Shown piece after piece: positions 36,951 through 45,765 of a stretch of DNA of 64,000 nt. Source of the DNA: Woeseiaceae bacterium (GTDB lineage: Bacteria > Pseudomonadota > Gammaproteobacteria > Steroidobacterales > Woeseiaceae). The notes below the pieces were generated by a model. That model ran no database searches. It was not told the origin of the DNA and saw only the letters and a program-made list of their open reading frames with translations. A program made the translations under genes and the position numbers. The stretch's first letter is position 1; every line of letters starts with the position of its first letter. The stretch is from assembly GCA_021773075.1 (NCBI GenBank), contig JAJFKT010000026.1, forward strand, positions 682,356-746,355. The letters run 5' to 3'.

Positions 36951-39008
36951 ATGGCAGACAATAAAAATAGCGGCTACATGTCGGAGATCGTACAAGGTGT
37001 GGGATTGCCACTGTTGCTGTTGGCAATGCTGGCGATGATGATGATTCCGCTGCCACCGTTTGCTCTGGATGCGTTCTTCACTTTCAATATCGCGCTATCG
37101 CTGTCAATTCTGTTGACGTCGGTGTACGTCAAACGGCCGCTCGATTTCGGCGTATTCCCGAGCATATTGCTGGTCGTCACACTGTTGCGGCTGGCGTTGA
37201 ATATTGCTTCGACCCGCGTTGTGTTGCTTAACGGACACAGTGGTACTGCTGCGGCGGGCAAGGTTATCGAAGCATTCGGCGAGTTCGTCGTCGGCGGCAA
37301 TTACGCGGTCGGACTGGTTATCTTCGCGATTCTCGTGATTATCAACTTCGTGGTTGTTACAAAGGGTGCGGGACGCGTATCAGAAGTGTCAGCACGTTTC
37401 ACGCTTGATGCAATGCCCGGTAAGCAGATGGCGATCGACGCCGATCTGAACGCGGGCGTGATTGACCAGGAAACGGCTCGCACGCGACGTCAGGAGATTG
37501 GCGAGGAGGCGGATTTCTACGGCTCCATGGACGGCGCAAGCAAATTCGTTCGCGGTGATGCTATAGCGGGCATCCTCATTCTTTTTATCAATATTGTGGG
37601 CGGTCTGATCATTGGCACGTCGCAGCACGATCTGTCGTTTGGAGCGGCTGTACACAACTACACGCTGTTGACGATTGGCGATGGTCTGGTCGCCCAGATT
37701 CCGTCGCTGCTGTTGTCCACTGCGGTCGCAATCATTGTAACGCGCGTTTCGAAATCTCAGGACATGCGTCAGCAAGTGTCAGCGCAGTTATTTAGTGATC
37801 CACGGACTCTGATCGTGACAGGCGCTATTGTAGGCATACTCGGCTTAATTCCCGGTATGCCGAACTTCGCGTTTCTGAGCCTGGCTGGTATGTGCGGGTT
37901 ACTGGCCATGCGTATTGCGAAGCGTAACAAAGTTCCGCCGGAACCCGAGGTCAGAAATACTGACCCGGATGCCGCGTTGCCAGACTTGAGTTGGCATGAC
38001 GTTGATCCGGTCGACCTCATCGGTCTCGAAGTTGGATACCGACTGATTCCACTGGTCGATTCGCAGCGAAACGGCCCTCTGGTCGCTCGGATCAAAGGCG
38101 TTCGCAAGAAACTGACCGAGGAACTGGGTTTCCTTATTTCTCCCGTTCATATTCGTGACAATCTTGACCTGCAACCGAATGCGTATCGAATTTCTCTGGC
38201 TGGCGTATCCATTGGCGAGAGCGAGGTCCATATCGACAAAGACCTGGCGATTAATCCGGGCCAGGTATTCGGAAAACTCGAAGGTGTTGCCACCAAAGAT
38301 CCCGCATTCGACCTGGAAGCAGTCTGGATCGATTCAGCCCAGCGGGAAGAAGCACAAATGCTCGGCTATACCGTCGTGGATCCGGCAACCGTGGTTGCGA
38401 CACATCTAAGTCAGCTATTGCAGACCAATGCCCACGAATTGCTTGGCCATGAGGAATGCCAACAGCTGATGGATCGGCTCGCCACAGTGTCGCCAAAGCT
38501 CGTAGAGGAACTGACGCCTAAGCTGCTTCCGATGAGTGTCGTAACCCGCGTTCTGCAAAATCTGCTGGAGGAAGGCATACGGCTGAAAAACATTCGCAAG
38601 ATCGCCGAAACTTTGGCGGAGCACGGCTCGCGTAGTCAGGATCCCGACGTTTTATCGGCCGCCGTACGTGTTTCTCTGGGCCGTTCAATCGTCCACAACG
38701 TAGCGGGGACGGGGCCTGATCTGCCCGTTTTGACGCTGGACCCAGAGTTGGAACGAATCTTGAATGAGTCTGCTAGTGAGAACGGAAATATTGGACTGGA
38801 ACCGGGCATGGTTGAACGACTTCATGAGGTATTGAGCGAAAAGGCGCAGAGCCAGGAAATCGCTGGTGAGCCTGCCGTGCTGCTAGTGGCGCCATTGGTC
38901 AGGCCGTGGATGGCACGCATGATGCGAAACATCCGCAACCTGCATGTTCTGGCTTATAACGAGATTCCGGACGACAAACGTATACAAATGATTGGCGCAG
39001 TGAGTTAG
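36951..39008 (+). CDS. flhA: flagellar export gate protein FlhA
   Basis: 685 residues. Eight membrane segments in the first half with the FHIPEP signature region (LRLALNIASTRVVLLNG; RFTLDAMPGKQMAIDADLNA) and a large cytoplasmic domain (VVDPATVVATHLSQLLQ). FlhA forms the nonameric docking ring that receives chaperone-substrate complexes. Starts 10 bp after flhB. Confidence 0.97.
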   Translation: MADNKNSGYMSEIVQGVGLPLLLLAMLAMMMIPLPPFALDAFFTFNIALSLSILLTSVYVKRPLDFGVFPSILLVVTLLRLALNIASTRVVLLNGHSGTAAAGKVIEAFGEFVVGGNYAVGLVIFAILVIINFVVVTKGAGRVSEVSARFTLDAMPGKQMAIDADLNAGVIDQETARTRRQEIGEEADFYGSMDGASKFVRGDAIAGILILFINIVGGLIIGTSQHDLSFGAAVHNYTLLTIGDGLVAQIPSLLLSTAVAIIVTRVSKSQDMRQQVSAQLFSDPRTLIVTGAIVGILGLIPGMPNFAFLSLAGMCGLLAMRIAKRNKVPPEPEVRNTDPDAALPDLSWHDVDPVDLIGLEVGYRLIPLVDSQRNGPLVARIKGVRKKLTEELGFLISPVHIRDNLDLQPNAYRISLAGVSIGESEVHIDKDLAINPGQVFGKLEGVATKDPAFDLEAVWIDSAQREEAQMLGYTVVDPATVVATHLSQLLQTNAHELLGHEECQQLMDRLATVSPKLVEELTPKLLPMSVVTRVLQNLLEEGIRLKNIRKIAETLAEHGSRSQDPDVLSAAVRVSLGRSIVHNVAGTGPDLPVLTLDPELERILNESASENGNIGLEPGMVERLHEVLSEKAQSQEIAGEPAVLLVAPLVRPWMARMMRNIRNLHVLAYNEIPDDKRIQMIGAVS

Positions 39009-39085
39009 CGACGGTGATGACGAACTAATGGTGAGCAAGGGTTGTAGAGAACGGGTACGAGCGAGCAAATGAATGAGGAACAAAC

Positions 39086-40354
39086 GTGAAAATTAAACGG
39101 TATTTGGACAAGGATATGCGCAACGTCTTGCGTCGGGTACGCGAGGATCAGGGACCTGATGCGGTCATCCTCTCGAACCGGCGGGTCGAGGACGGCATCG
39201 AGGTGATCGCCGCTATTGACTATGACGATGCAATGATACGCCAAGCCCTGGGTGTTCCCCCGGATGTCGCAACTCCGACCAGCGGTGATGCCTTGTCGAA
39301 AATAGCGGAAGACGACGTTGTCACCGCAAAACCCGAGACGGCCGTCGTATCAGCCGATATCGCACCTGCGCCAATTCCTCGCCTGGATGAGATTGCGGTC
39401 GCGACTGGCAATGAGATTGCGATCCGGGAAATGCAGTCGGAAATGTCGTCAATGCGTGGCTTGCTGGAAACCCAGCTGTCCGGCCTGGTTTGGAAAGATG
39501 GTTCCCGGCGTTTTCCGATGCGCGCACAGGTTCTGAGAAACATGGCTCGACTGGGTCTTGCACCGGATATCGCCAACATGCTCATCAATCGCCTTGAGCC
39601 TATGCAGGACATCAAGAACCTCTGGAGCACACCATTGGCGGAGCTCGCGAAAATGCTGCCCGTCGCAGACACAAACCTGTTGCAAGATGGCGGCACGATC
39701 GCGTTGATCGGGCCGACAGGCGTGGGCAAGACGACCACCATTGCGAAAATAGCAGCACACTTCGCGATGCAATACTGGGCCGACGACATTGCATTGATCA
39801 GTGCGGATTCCTATCGGATAGGTGCGACGGAGCACCTTACGGCACTCGCCAATATCATCGGTGCAAAAGTGTATGCGGTAGATAGTTTCGATGAATTATC
39901 GGAGACGCTACATCAATTACGAAACAAGAAACTGGTTCTGATCGACACGGAGGGCCGCAGTCAGCGTGATCGCGATCTGTCGAGTCAACTGGCCGCTTAC
40001 GGCCGAAATTCCGAACGTGTTCGTTTCTTTCTCACGCTATCGGCAGCAACGCAGGAAGCTGCACTTGATGAGACCGTGCGCGAATTCAGTCGCGTGCCGC
40101 TTGAGGGTTGTATCGTGACGAAGATTGACGAAGCGGCGCAACTCGGTTGCGTGATAAGCACGCTGATCCGTAATGATCTACCCGCCGCGTTCTTCACCGA
40201 CGGACAACGTATACCGGATGATCTGCATGCGGCCGCGCGCAAGAAGCTGTGGCTGGTGAATCAGGCTATCGAATGCATCGAGTCAAGCCGCGCCACTATC
40301 GACGAGAGAACCATGGCCGAGAATTATTCACAACTGAGTATGGCAAGTGTCTAA
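39086..40354 (+). CDS. flhF: polar flagellar GTPase FlhF
   Basis: 422 residues. N-terminal B domain (MKIKRYLDKDMRNVLRRVRE), then an SRP-type NG domain with G1 GPTGVGKTTTIAKIAAHF, G3 DTEGRSQRDRD and G4 TKID. FlhF marks the pole where the flagellum is built. Separated from flhA by 77 bp without an obvious sigma-54 site. Overlaps flhG by 8 bp. Its presence indicates a polar flagellum. Confidence 0.95.
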   Translation: MKIKRYLDKDMRNVLRRVREDQGPDAVILSNRRVEDGIEVIAAIDYDDAMIRQALGVPPDVATPTSGDALSKIAEDDVVTAKPETAVVSADIAPAPIPRLDEIAVATGNEIAIREMQSEMSSMRGLLETQLSGLVWKDGSRRFPMRAQVLRNMARLGLAPDIANMLINRLEPMQDIKNLWSTPLAELAKMLPVADTNLLQDGGTIALIGPTGVGKTTTIAKIAAHFAMQYWADDIALISADSYRIGATEHLTALANIIGAKVYAVDSFDELSETLHQLRNKKLVLIDTEGRSQRDRDLSSQLAAYGRNSERVRFFLTLSAATQEAALDETVREFSRVPLEGCIVTKIDEAAQLGCVISTLIRNDLPAAFFTDGQRIPDDLHAAARKKLWLVNQAIECIESSRATIDERTMAENYSQLSMASV

Positions 40355-41222
40355 TAACACACAAGGATCTAATCTGCAGCGCATGATGCGACGTGAAGCA
40401 GCGAAAGTTGTCGCTGTTTGTAGTGGTAAAGGTGGCGTTGGCAAGACCAACGTTGCTACGAATATCGCTATCGCGTTGGGTAAACGAGGCCGCGATACCT
40501 GTCTGCTTGATACCGACTTGAGTTTGGCAAATGTGGACGTGTTGCTCGGTTTGCAGCCACTCTACAACTTGTCGCACGTAGTGTCGGGTGAGGTCGACTT
40601 GTCGAGCACGATGCTACCGGGTCCCGGTGATATTCGAATCGTACCGGCGTCATCCGGGTCATTCTGTATGACCGACCTGCCAGCTGCAGCACAAGTCGGG
40701 ATTATTCGGGCATTTAGTGAGCTACCGAGTCAACCCGAAGTATTGGTCGTGGATACGGCACCTGGAATTTCGAAAAATGTTGCCCACTTCGTGCAAGCAG
40801 CTCAGCACCCTGTCGTGGTTGTCTGTGATGAGCCAGCATCGCTAACAGACGCGTATGCGTTGATAAAGGTTTTCAGTCAGAACTACGGTATCTCGCGGTT
40901 TCATGTTGTGACCAACCAGAGTCGCCGGGCAGGCGACGGAAAAGCTCTGTTCCACAAGCTATCACGGGTTACAGAGAATTTTCTTGATGTTGTGTTACGA
41001 CATGCCGGCGACGTGCCAAATGACCGCTATCTCGTCAAGGCAGTGCAGGAGCAACGTGCGGTCGTTGACGCGTATCCGCTGAGTGCTTCCGGTGCAGCCT
41101 TCACGGAAATTGCTAAGACAATAGATGCACTGCCGGCAGCAAAAGAGGCGAGCGGCGGTATTGAATTTTTCTTCGAGCGCCTGCTGATGGCAGGGCCTCC
41201 CTCGCGAGGTAAAGTCGCATGA
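40347..41222 (+). CDS. flhG: flagellar number regulator FlhG/FleN (MinD-like ATPase)
   Basis: 291 residues from a GTG start inside the end of flhF. Deviant Walker A CSGKGGVGKTNVATNIA, and LLDTDLSLANVDVLLGLQP, as in FleN. The N-terminal NLQRMM stretch may correspond to the FlhF-activating helix. It limits flagella to one per pole by antagonising FleQ and FlhF. Overlaps fliA as ATGA. Confidence 0.95.
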   Translation: MSNNTQGSNLQRMMRREAAKVVAVCSGKGGVGKTNVATNIAIALGKRGRDTCLLDTDLSLANVDVLLGLQPLYNLSHVVSGEVDLSSTMLPGPGDIRIVPASSGSFCMTDLPAAAQVGIIRAFSELPSQPEVLVVDTAPGISKNVAHFVQAAQHPVVVVCDEPASLTDAYALIKVFSQNYGISRFHVVTNQSRRAGDGKALFHKLSRVTENFLDVVLRHAGDVPNDRYLVKAVQEQRAVVDAYPLSASGAAFTEIAKTIDALPAAKEASGGIEFFFERLLMAGPPSRGKVA

Positions 41223-41938
41223 TCGGTTACGCAAAAACAGTTTCAAACAGCGAGTTTTCGAGTGAAGATCTGATAACACAGCACGCCGAACTGGTCAGCA
41301 AAATTGCGTACCATCTGGCGGCTCGTTTGCCTGCAACGGTGGACGTCAACGATTTATTGCAGTCTGGAATGGTTGGTTTGCTCGAGGCGGCGGGAAACTT
41401 TGATGCCTCTCACGGCGCCAGCTTTGAAACCTATGCTGGAATCCGAATTCGTGGTGCGATGCTCGATGACATCCGCAAACACGACTGGACGCCCCGGTCG
41501 GTGCATCACAAGTATCGACGAGTCACCAAAGCGATCAACGCGATTGAAAATGAAACAGGTAATCCGGCAACGGCCGAGGAAGTCTCAGAGCGCATAGGCG
41601 TGTCGATCGGTGAGTATCACAAGATAATCGCTGATAGCGCAGGCAGCCGGCTTTTCAGCTTTGAGGAGACTCTGGAAGAGCCGACGCTGCAACGCAAAAC
41701 GCCGCGTTCAGCCACGCCAGCTCCTGATCAGGAGCTGTATCAGAGTCAATTTCGAGAGCTACTGGCCGAGTCGATAGAACAAATACCGGAGCGCGAACGA
41801 TTGGTTCTGTCGCTCTATTACGAGCGGGAACTGAATCTGAAGGAGATCGGTGCAGTCCTGGATGTTTCCGAGTCCCGCGTATGCCAAATTCACGGTCAGG
41901 CAATCATGCGACTACGCGCCGCCGCTGAGCGCTGGTAA
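41219..41938 (+). CDS. fliA: flagellar sigma factor FliA (sigma-28)
   Basis: 239 residues with region 2 (LLQSGMVGLLEAAGNFDAS; FETYAGIRIRGAMLDDIR), region 3, and region 4 (LSLYYERELNLKEIGAVL). It recognises TAAAG-N14-CCGATAA-like promoters, several of which are found in this window. Held inactive by FlgM. Overlaps flhG by 4 bp. No cheY follows, unlike in Pseudomonas. Confidence 0.96.
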   Translation: MIGYAKTVSNSEFSSEDLITQHAELVSKIAYHLAARLPATVDVNDLLQSGMVGLLEAAGNFDASHGASFETYAGIRIRGAMLDDIRKHDWTPRSVHHKYRRVTKAINAIENETGNPATAEEVSERIGVSIGEYHKIIADSAGSRLFSFEETLEEPTLQRKTPRSATPAPDQELYQSQFRELLAESIEQIPERERLVLSLYYERELNLKEIGAVLDVSESRVCQIHGQAIMRLRAAAERW

Positions 41939-41954
41939 CAAGAGGCAAGCCGTC

Positions 41955-42131
41955 ATGACAGATATCATCTCAGGAGTTCGGCATATTGGTCCGGCGTATC
42001 CGGTGAAGCCGGTGCAGCCCGCGCAGAAAGATCGCGAACCGGGCGAACGCCACAAACAGGACCCCCAAAAAAAGCCGAAATCCGATGAACGCCCGGATGA
42101 CGATAAACCGACTATAGATGAGCACGTGTGA
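41955..42131 (+). CDS. small proline- and charge-rich protein
   Basis: 58 residues from the ATG at 41955 with AGAGG 9 nt upstream. The N-terminus has repeated proline/valine steps (YPVKPVQPAQKD); the rest is Lys/Asp/Pro-rich and ends TIDEHV. No fold or membrane segment is predicted. Its stop overlaps the next ATG as TGATG, so it is translated with its neighbour. From memory, short Pro-rich proteins ending in an IDE-V motif occur near DUF2802 genes in other gammaproteobacteria; I could not check that. Function unknown. Confidence 0.65.
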   Translation: MTDIISGVRHIGPAYPVKPVQPAQKDREPGERHKQDPQKKPKSDERPDDDKPTIDEHV

Positions 42132-42565
42132 TGATTACTTTAGAAGCCGAATACGTCTACTTGTTAATTGTATCGAACGCCGCAATGCTGGCGCTCGCCT
42201 GCCTTTCATTCGCGCGCTTCGAAAGGCGCTGTAAGCAGATAGAGGAATTCTGGAGCAGTCCAACCGGCAATTCTCTGTTTGATGACGGCGACGACTCGCT
42301 CGAGCAAATGCAAATTACTCGACGGCTCGAACAGAAAGTCGGCGAGCTGCAGCGGGCCATCAAGGTCATGGACATCAGGAAGACTACACCGACTCCCACG
42401 CCTCCGGCAGAACGCAATATGCCCATTGAAAATGCGGTGCGCATGGCGCGGCAGGGTGCGGGTATTGAGGATATCACGAAGAGTTGCGGTCTGAACGTCG
42501 GTGAGGCGCGTCTGATGCTGAAACTGCATGGTCAGGCACAGGTAAAGTCAGTCGGGAGACAATAG
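42131..42565 (+). CDS. DUF2802-family membrane-anchored protein
   Basis: 144 residues from the ATG at 42131: one N-terminal membrane helix (YVYLLIVSNAAMLALACLSF), a coiled-coil (TRRLEQKVGELQRAIKVMD) and a C-terminal helix-turn-helix-like DUF2802 segment (NAVRMARQGAGIEDITKSCG; GEARLMLKLHG). Such proteins sit downstream of chemotaxis genes in Pseudomonas flagellar loci. The role is unknown; the HTH-like end may be a protein-binding module. Confidence 0.8.
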   Translation: MITLEAEYVYLLIVSNAAMLALACLSFARFERRCKQIEEFWSSPTGNSLFDDGDDSLEQMQITRRLEQKVGELQRAIKVMDIRKTTPTPTPPAERNMPIENAVRMARQGAGIEDITKSCGLNVGEARLMLKLHGQAQVKSVGRQ

Positions 42566-42568
42566 CGC

Positions 42569-43411
42569 ATGAAGCAGGAAGATCAATTCAGGTTTGTCAG
42601 CCTGCTGGCTTTGGAATTGGATAACGGCGATATTTCACTACCGTCGCTACCTGACGTAGTGATGAAAATACGTAAGCTGCTCAGCAGCGAAGACTGCGAT
42701 TTTGAACGCATCAGCCAGGCAGTCAGTGTCGACCCTGTACTTGTATCGCGGTTGTTCGTTTTCGCAAACTCGGCTTTCTATAATCGCGCTAACGTTAAGG
42801 TCGAGAGTCTGGACGGTGCAATAGGGCGCCTCGGATTCGAAGTTGTACGCAGTGCCGCGATGTCACTTGCGATGAAACAGCTTTACGGTTCCGATAAGCA
42901 CAGTAAGTCGGCTAAGCAACAGAAAGCGGTTTGGGCGCGTGGCATGAAGCTCTCGTGCATGGCGTTTGCAGTTGCATCTTTGGACGATACGCTGAATCAA
43001 GAGTCTGCCTTCCTGTGCGGTTTGTTGCATGAAGTTGGCAGTCTTTACATTCTTACCAAGGCCGGGGAATTTCCTGGCCTCCTGGCGGAGGCCGAATCCT
43101 TACACGGTCTCATGGCGGAGTGGAATCCACAAATCAGCAAGAGCATCGTCGAATCGTGGGGATTTGCAACCGAGATTATTGAGTCGACTGATCCGGCAAG
43201 CTATGTGGATCACGACACCGACACCCCTGCTAACCTTATCGACGTTATGATCGTTGCCCAACTGATGCTGGGCGATACCGAAGAAAATCTGCAATCGCTC
43301 TTCGATTCAGATCTGTCCTGTCAAAAGTTGGGTATGAGCAACGATGCCGCGGCACAAGTAATGACCGCCTATCGTGACAAGCTAAAAACCATGCAGCAAT
43401 CACTGAATTAA
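42569..43411 (+). CDS. HDOD-domain signalling protein 1
   Basis: 280 residues forming one HDOD domain: SLPSLPDVVMKIRKLLSS, AIGRLGFEVVRSAAMSLAM, FLCGLLHEVGSLYILTKA. The HD pair of true phosphohydrolases is HE here, so enzymatic activity is unlikely; HDOD proteins usually act as signalling scaffolds. It starts 3 bp after the DUF2802 gene. A paralogue with the same layout lies at 60553-61407. Confidence 0.85.
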   Translation: MKQEDQFRFVSLLALELDNGDISLPSLPDVVMKIRKLLSSEDCDFERISQAVSVDPVLVSRLFVFANSAFYNRANVKVESLDGAIGRLGFEVVRSAAMSLAMKQLYGSDKHSKSAKQQKAVWARGMKLSCMAFAVASLDDTLNQESAFLCGLLHEVGSLYILTKAGEFPGLLAEAESLHGLMAEWNPQISKSIVESWGFATEIIESTDPASYVDHDTDTPANLIDVMIVAQLMLGDTEENLQSLFDSDLSCQKLGMSNDAAAQVMTAYRDKLKTMQQSLN

Positions 43412-43415
43412 TCAG

Positions 43416-44036
43416 CTAAATCGGGTTTTCTGAGGAGTCGAGTTCCAGGCGGCGCATTCTCAGCGTCTGGGATTCAAGGTTAAACATGTGTTGAATCAGG
43501 ATCTCGCGCTGCGTAGGTGGCAAATCAACGAACTCGACCGCAATACCGTACTTCAAATCGGGTGAGCTTTCGTCGGGCGGGTCGACCTGGCGTATGACCT
43601 GACAGAATGTTTCGACGTAGCGACTATCTGATGACAACAAAAAGCGAAGATGCAATTTGTCACCGAGCTTCAGGGGGACTTTGCTGGAAAATACCAGGCC
43701 GTCAGCGGCGACGTCACAGGTTTGCGGCGTCTCGCTCGCCAGGGCCGTCTTGCTCTCACGGAGAGCGGGCAATTGCTCAATCGCGAAATTTAATTTGTCA
43801 TTGAGCAGTGTAATGCATCGTCCGATAGCCCCATGCTCGCCTTTGAGGAGGAACATCGCCTCGCTGAGTCGTGCTTCTATGTCGGCCAGTGCGGAATGTG
43901 CGCCGTCGTTAATGCCGAGTCGCAGATTGCGCTGATCAATGCCAGCTCGGAATTCGTCATCGGTCAGCTTTTCGTAGCGTAGATAGATCGATTCGCTGAC
44001 GCGAAAGGACCGTCTGTTTTCGAGGCTGTTTGTCAT
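43416..44036 (-). CDS. PilZ-domain protein with helical insertion (tPilZ-like)
   Basis: 206 residues. The c-di-GMP motif RxxxR is R8-R12 (NRRSFRV) and the second motif is D108VAADG113 (usual form D/N-x-S-x-x-G, with Ala for Ser). About 95 residues separate them instead of the usual 20-30. The insert is helical and heptad-like (ADIEARLSEAMFLL; LNDKLNFAIEQLPAL), which recalls the atypical tetrameric PilZ proteins of xanthomonads. Last gene of the pomA-pomB operon (ATGA overlap with pomB), so it may adjust stator or motor output to c-di-GMP. Confidence 0.75.
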   Translation of the reverse strand: MTNSLENRRSFRVSESIYLRYEKLTDDEFRAGIDQRNLRLGINDGAHSALADIEARLSEAMFLLKGEHGAIGRCITLLNDKLNFAIEQLPALRESKTALASETPQTCDVAADGLVFSSKVPLKLGDKLHLRFLLSSDSRYVETFCQVIRQVDPPDESSPDLKYGIAVEFVDLPPTQREILIQHMFNLESQTLRMRRLELDSSENPI

Positions 44037-44902
44037 GGTCTTACTTCCTCTGAGTTTTCGAGGCCTGCTTCGGCAGACGCGATGCTCACGGTGCTGTACT
44101 GGTCGATATCGTTGCCACGAACAATGCTGATATCGACGCGCCGGTTCTTGGCCCGGTCTTCCGTGGAAACGTTGGGCGCGCGTGGGCGAGTATCTGCATG
44201 CCCGGTAACCATGATATGGCTCGCATCCAAAGTGGGTGATTTCAACAGCTCATGAGCTACCGACACTGCGCGCGATGTCGACAATTCCCAGTTAGAGCGA
44301 AATCGTTCGTTGGATATGGGCACGTTATCGGTATGCCCGGATATGGTGACCTCTCCACTGTTCTTGTCGATGAGGTCCGCTATTTTCTTCAGTGCCGGCA
44401 AGAAGGTCCGCCGAACGTCGGCCAGACCGGATTCGAATGAGGCGTTTTCCATGATGTGGACAATGATTTTCATACCTTCGGTCTGAATTGCGACGTTGCC
44501 TTTGTCGATTTCATCTTTCAGTGCCAGTCGTAGTCGTCGGGCGTGGTCCTGCGTTTCATTGATTGCCTTGAGTTCGCGGCTCAATGCATCGAGGGAATTG
44601 CGATTGGAGTCGATAGTGAACTGACGCACTTCTGCCAGGGAGGTAGGATCGGGTCTACCTGGGCTAAACTCCTGCGCGACCACGCTGGTGCCTTTGGGGA
44701 TAGTGCGAACTTCAATCTCCGCCTGTACGCCGAATGCATCCTTCATGGAACCGGACAACTGCTTGAATTTGGCGGCATCCATTTCAGAGAAGGCGAGTAG
44801 CAGGACGAAAAAGCACATCAACAAGGTCATCAAGTCGGCGAATGTCATGACCCAGGCGGGAACCCCTGCGCTCTCTGTTTTCTTTGGCGCGCCGTCAGAC
44901 AT
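44033..44902 (-). CDS. pomB: sodium-type flagellar stator protein PomB
   Basis: 289 residues. One membrane helix with the ion-carrying aspartate D23 (WVMTFADLMTLLMCFFVLLL), then SEMDAAKFKQLSGSMKDAFG, much closer to Vibrio PomB than to MotB. The C-terminal OmpA-like peptidoglycan-binding domain has TISGHTDNVPISNERF and NRRVDISIV. It anchors the stator to the wall. Between pomA and the PilZ gene. PomB in Vibrio also needs MotX/MotY, not found here. Confidence 0.9.
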   Translation of the reverse strand: MSDGAPKKTESAGVPAWVMTFADLMTLLMCFFVLLLAFSEMDAAKFKQLSGSMKDAFGVQAEIEVRTIPKGTSVVAQEFSPGRPDPTSLAEVRQFTIDSNRNSLDALSRELKAINETQDHARRLRLALKDEIDKGNVAIQTEGMKIIVHIMENASFESGLADVRRTFLPALKKIADLIDKNSGEVTISGHTDNVPISNERFRSNWELSTSRAVSVAHELLKSPTLDASHIMVTGHADTRPRAPNVSTEDRAKNRRVDISIVRGNDIDQYSTVSIASAEAGLENSEEVRP

Positions 44903-44923
44903 TGCAAAGGAAGCGCAGTCCGA

Positions 44924-45703
44924 TCAGGACTCGCCATCCTCCTCAGAACGCTTCGAACGCGGCAAGTACGCTTCCAGCATGCTCGCAATAATGCGTGGGT
45001 TTTGGCCGCCTTGAATGCTCAATAAGGCATCAATAATCAGCGACTTACTGGTAAACTCCTCAGCGCTGCGCACGGCTAGCTTGTCTGCAATGGGTATCGC
45101 GAACATGTTTGCGAGGATTGCGCCGTACAACGTCGTTAGCAGCGCCACCGCCATCGCCGGCCCGATCTGCTTGGGATCATCCATATTTGCCAACATCTGT
45201 ACCAGTCCAATGAGCGTTCCGATCATACCCATTGCCGGTCCGACGTCACCAATAGCCTTGAATATATCCTGGCCATCAGAATGTCGTTTTAGCGTCTGGT
45301 TCATGTCTTTTAACAACATCGTGCGCACGGTGTCGGCAGGGTGGCCATCGATCAGTAAACCCAGGCCAGTTTTCATAAACTCGTCCGCTATCTCCCGGTC
45401 TTCGAGTGCCAGCAGGCCACCCTGGCGAGCGGCCTTCGCGAGTTCAACCGATTCCTCGATAAGAACTTCGGCACTCGAGGGTTTATGTAGGAATGCCTTC
45501 ACAGCGATGGTGGCGGCGCCGGAAAACTTGCTGAGACTGAACTTCATCATCGTTACCAGCACGGTTCCACCCAGTACCACAAGCAATGATGGGGTATTGA
45601 CGAATGTACCTGCGGAGCCGCCGAGCATAATTGACGAGAGGACGATACCGAATGCGCCGATCAGGCCGATAAGTGTTGCCAAATCCAAAGTTGTCTCCTC
45701 CAT
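44924..45703 (-). CDS. pomA: sodium-type flagellar stator protein PomA
   Basis: 259 residues with four membrane segments: DLATLIGLIGAFGIVLSSIM, LLVVLGGTVLVTMMKFSLS, then the PomA-type helices 3 and 4 (GDVGPAMGMIGTLIGLVQML; MAVALLTTLYGAILANM). Residue choices match PomA more than MotA. The cytoplasmic loop (~95-150) carries the charged residues that touch FliG. Preceded by a FliA promoter. First gene of pomA-pomB-PilZ. Confidence 0.9.
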   Translation of the reverse strand: MEETTLDLATLIGLIGAFGIVLSSIMLGGSAGTFVNTPSLLVVLGGTVLVTMMKFSLSKFSGAATIAVKAFLHKPSSAEVLIEESVELAKAARQGGLLALEDREIADEFMKTGLGLLIDGHPADTVRTMLLKDMNQTLKRHSDGQDIFKAIGDVGPAMGMIGTLIGLVQMLANMDDPKQIGPAMAVALLTTLYGAILANMFAIPIADKLAVRSAEEFTSKSLIIDALLSIQGGQNPRIIASMLEAYLPRSKRSEEDGES

Positions 45704-45738
45704 GCCCTGGGATCAGGCAGAAATTGCTTCTACAGTGC

Positions 45739-45765
45739 TTATCGGCAGCGACTGCCCGTGCTTTA
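45739..45765 (-). promoter_or_regulatory. FliA (sigma-28) promoter for pomA-pomB-PilZ
   Basis: Reverse strand TAAAGCAC, 11 bp, GCCGATAA: a perfect -10 and 5/8 at -35 with exact spacing. The start of transcription would be about 30 nt before the pomA ATG. It overlaps the end of the diguanylate cyclase gene. Confidence 0.8.

Noticed and set aside
43416..45703. Stator as MotC/MotD or MotA/MotB
   Set aside because: Membrane helix and neighbouring residues (FADLMTLLMCFFVLLL, SEMDAAKFKQ) follow Vibrio PomB, and the partner follows PomA.
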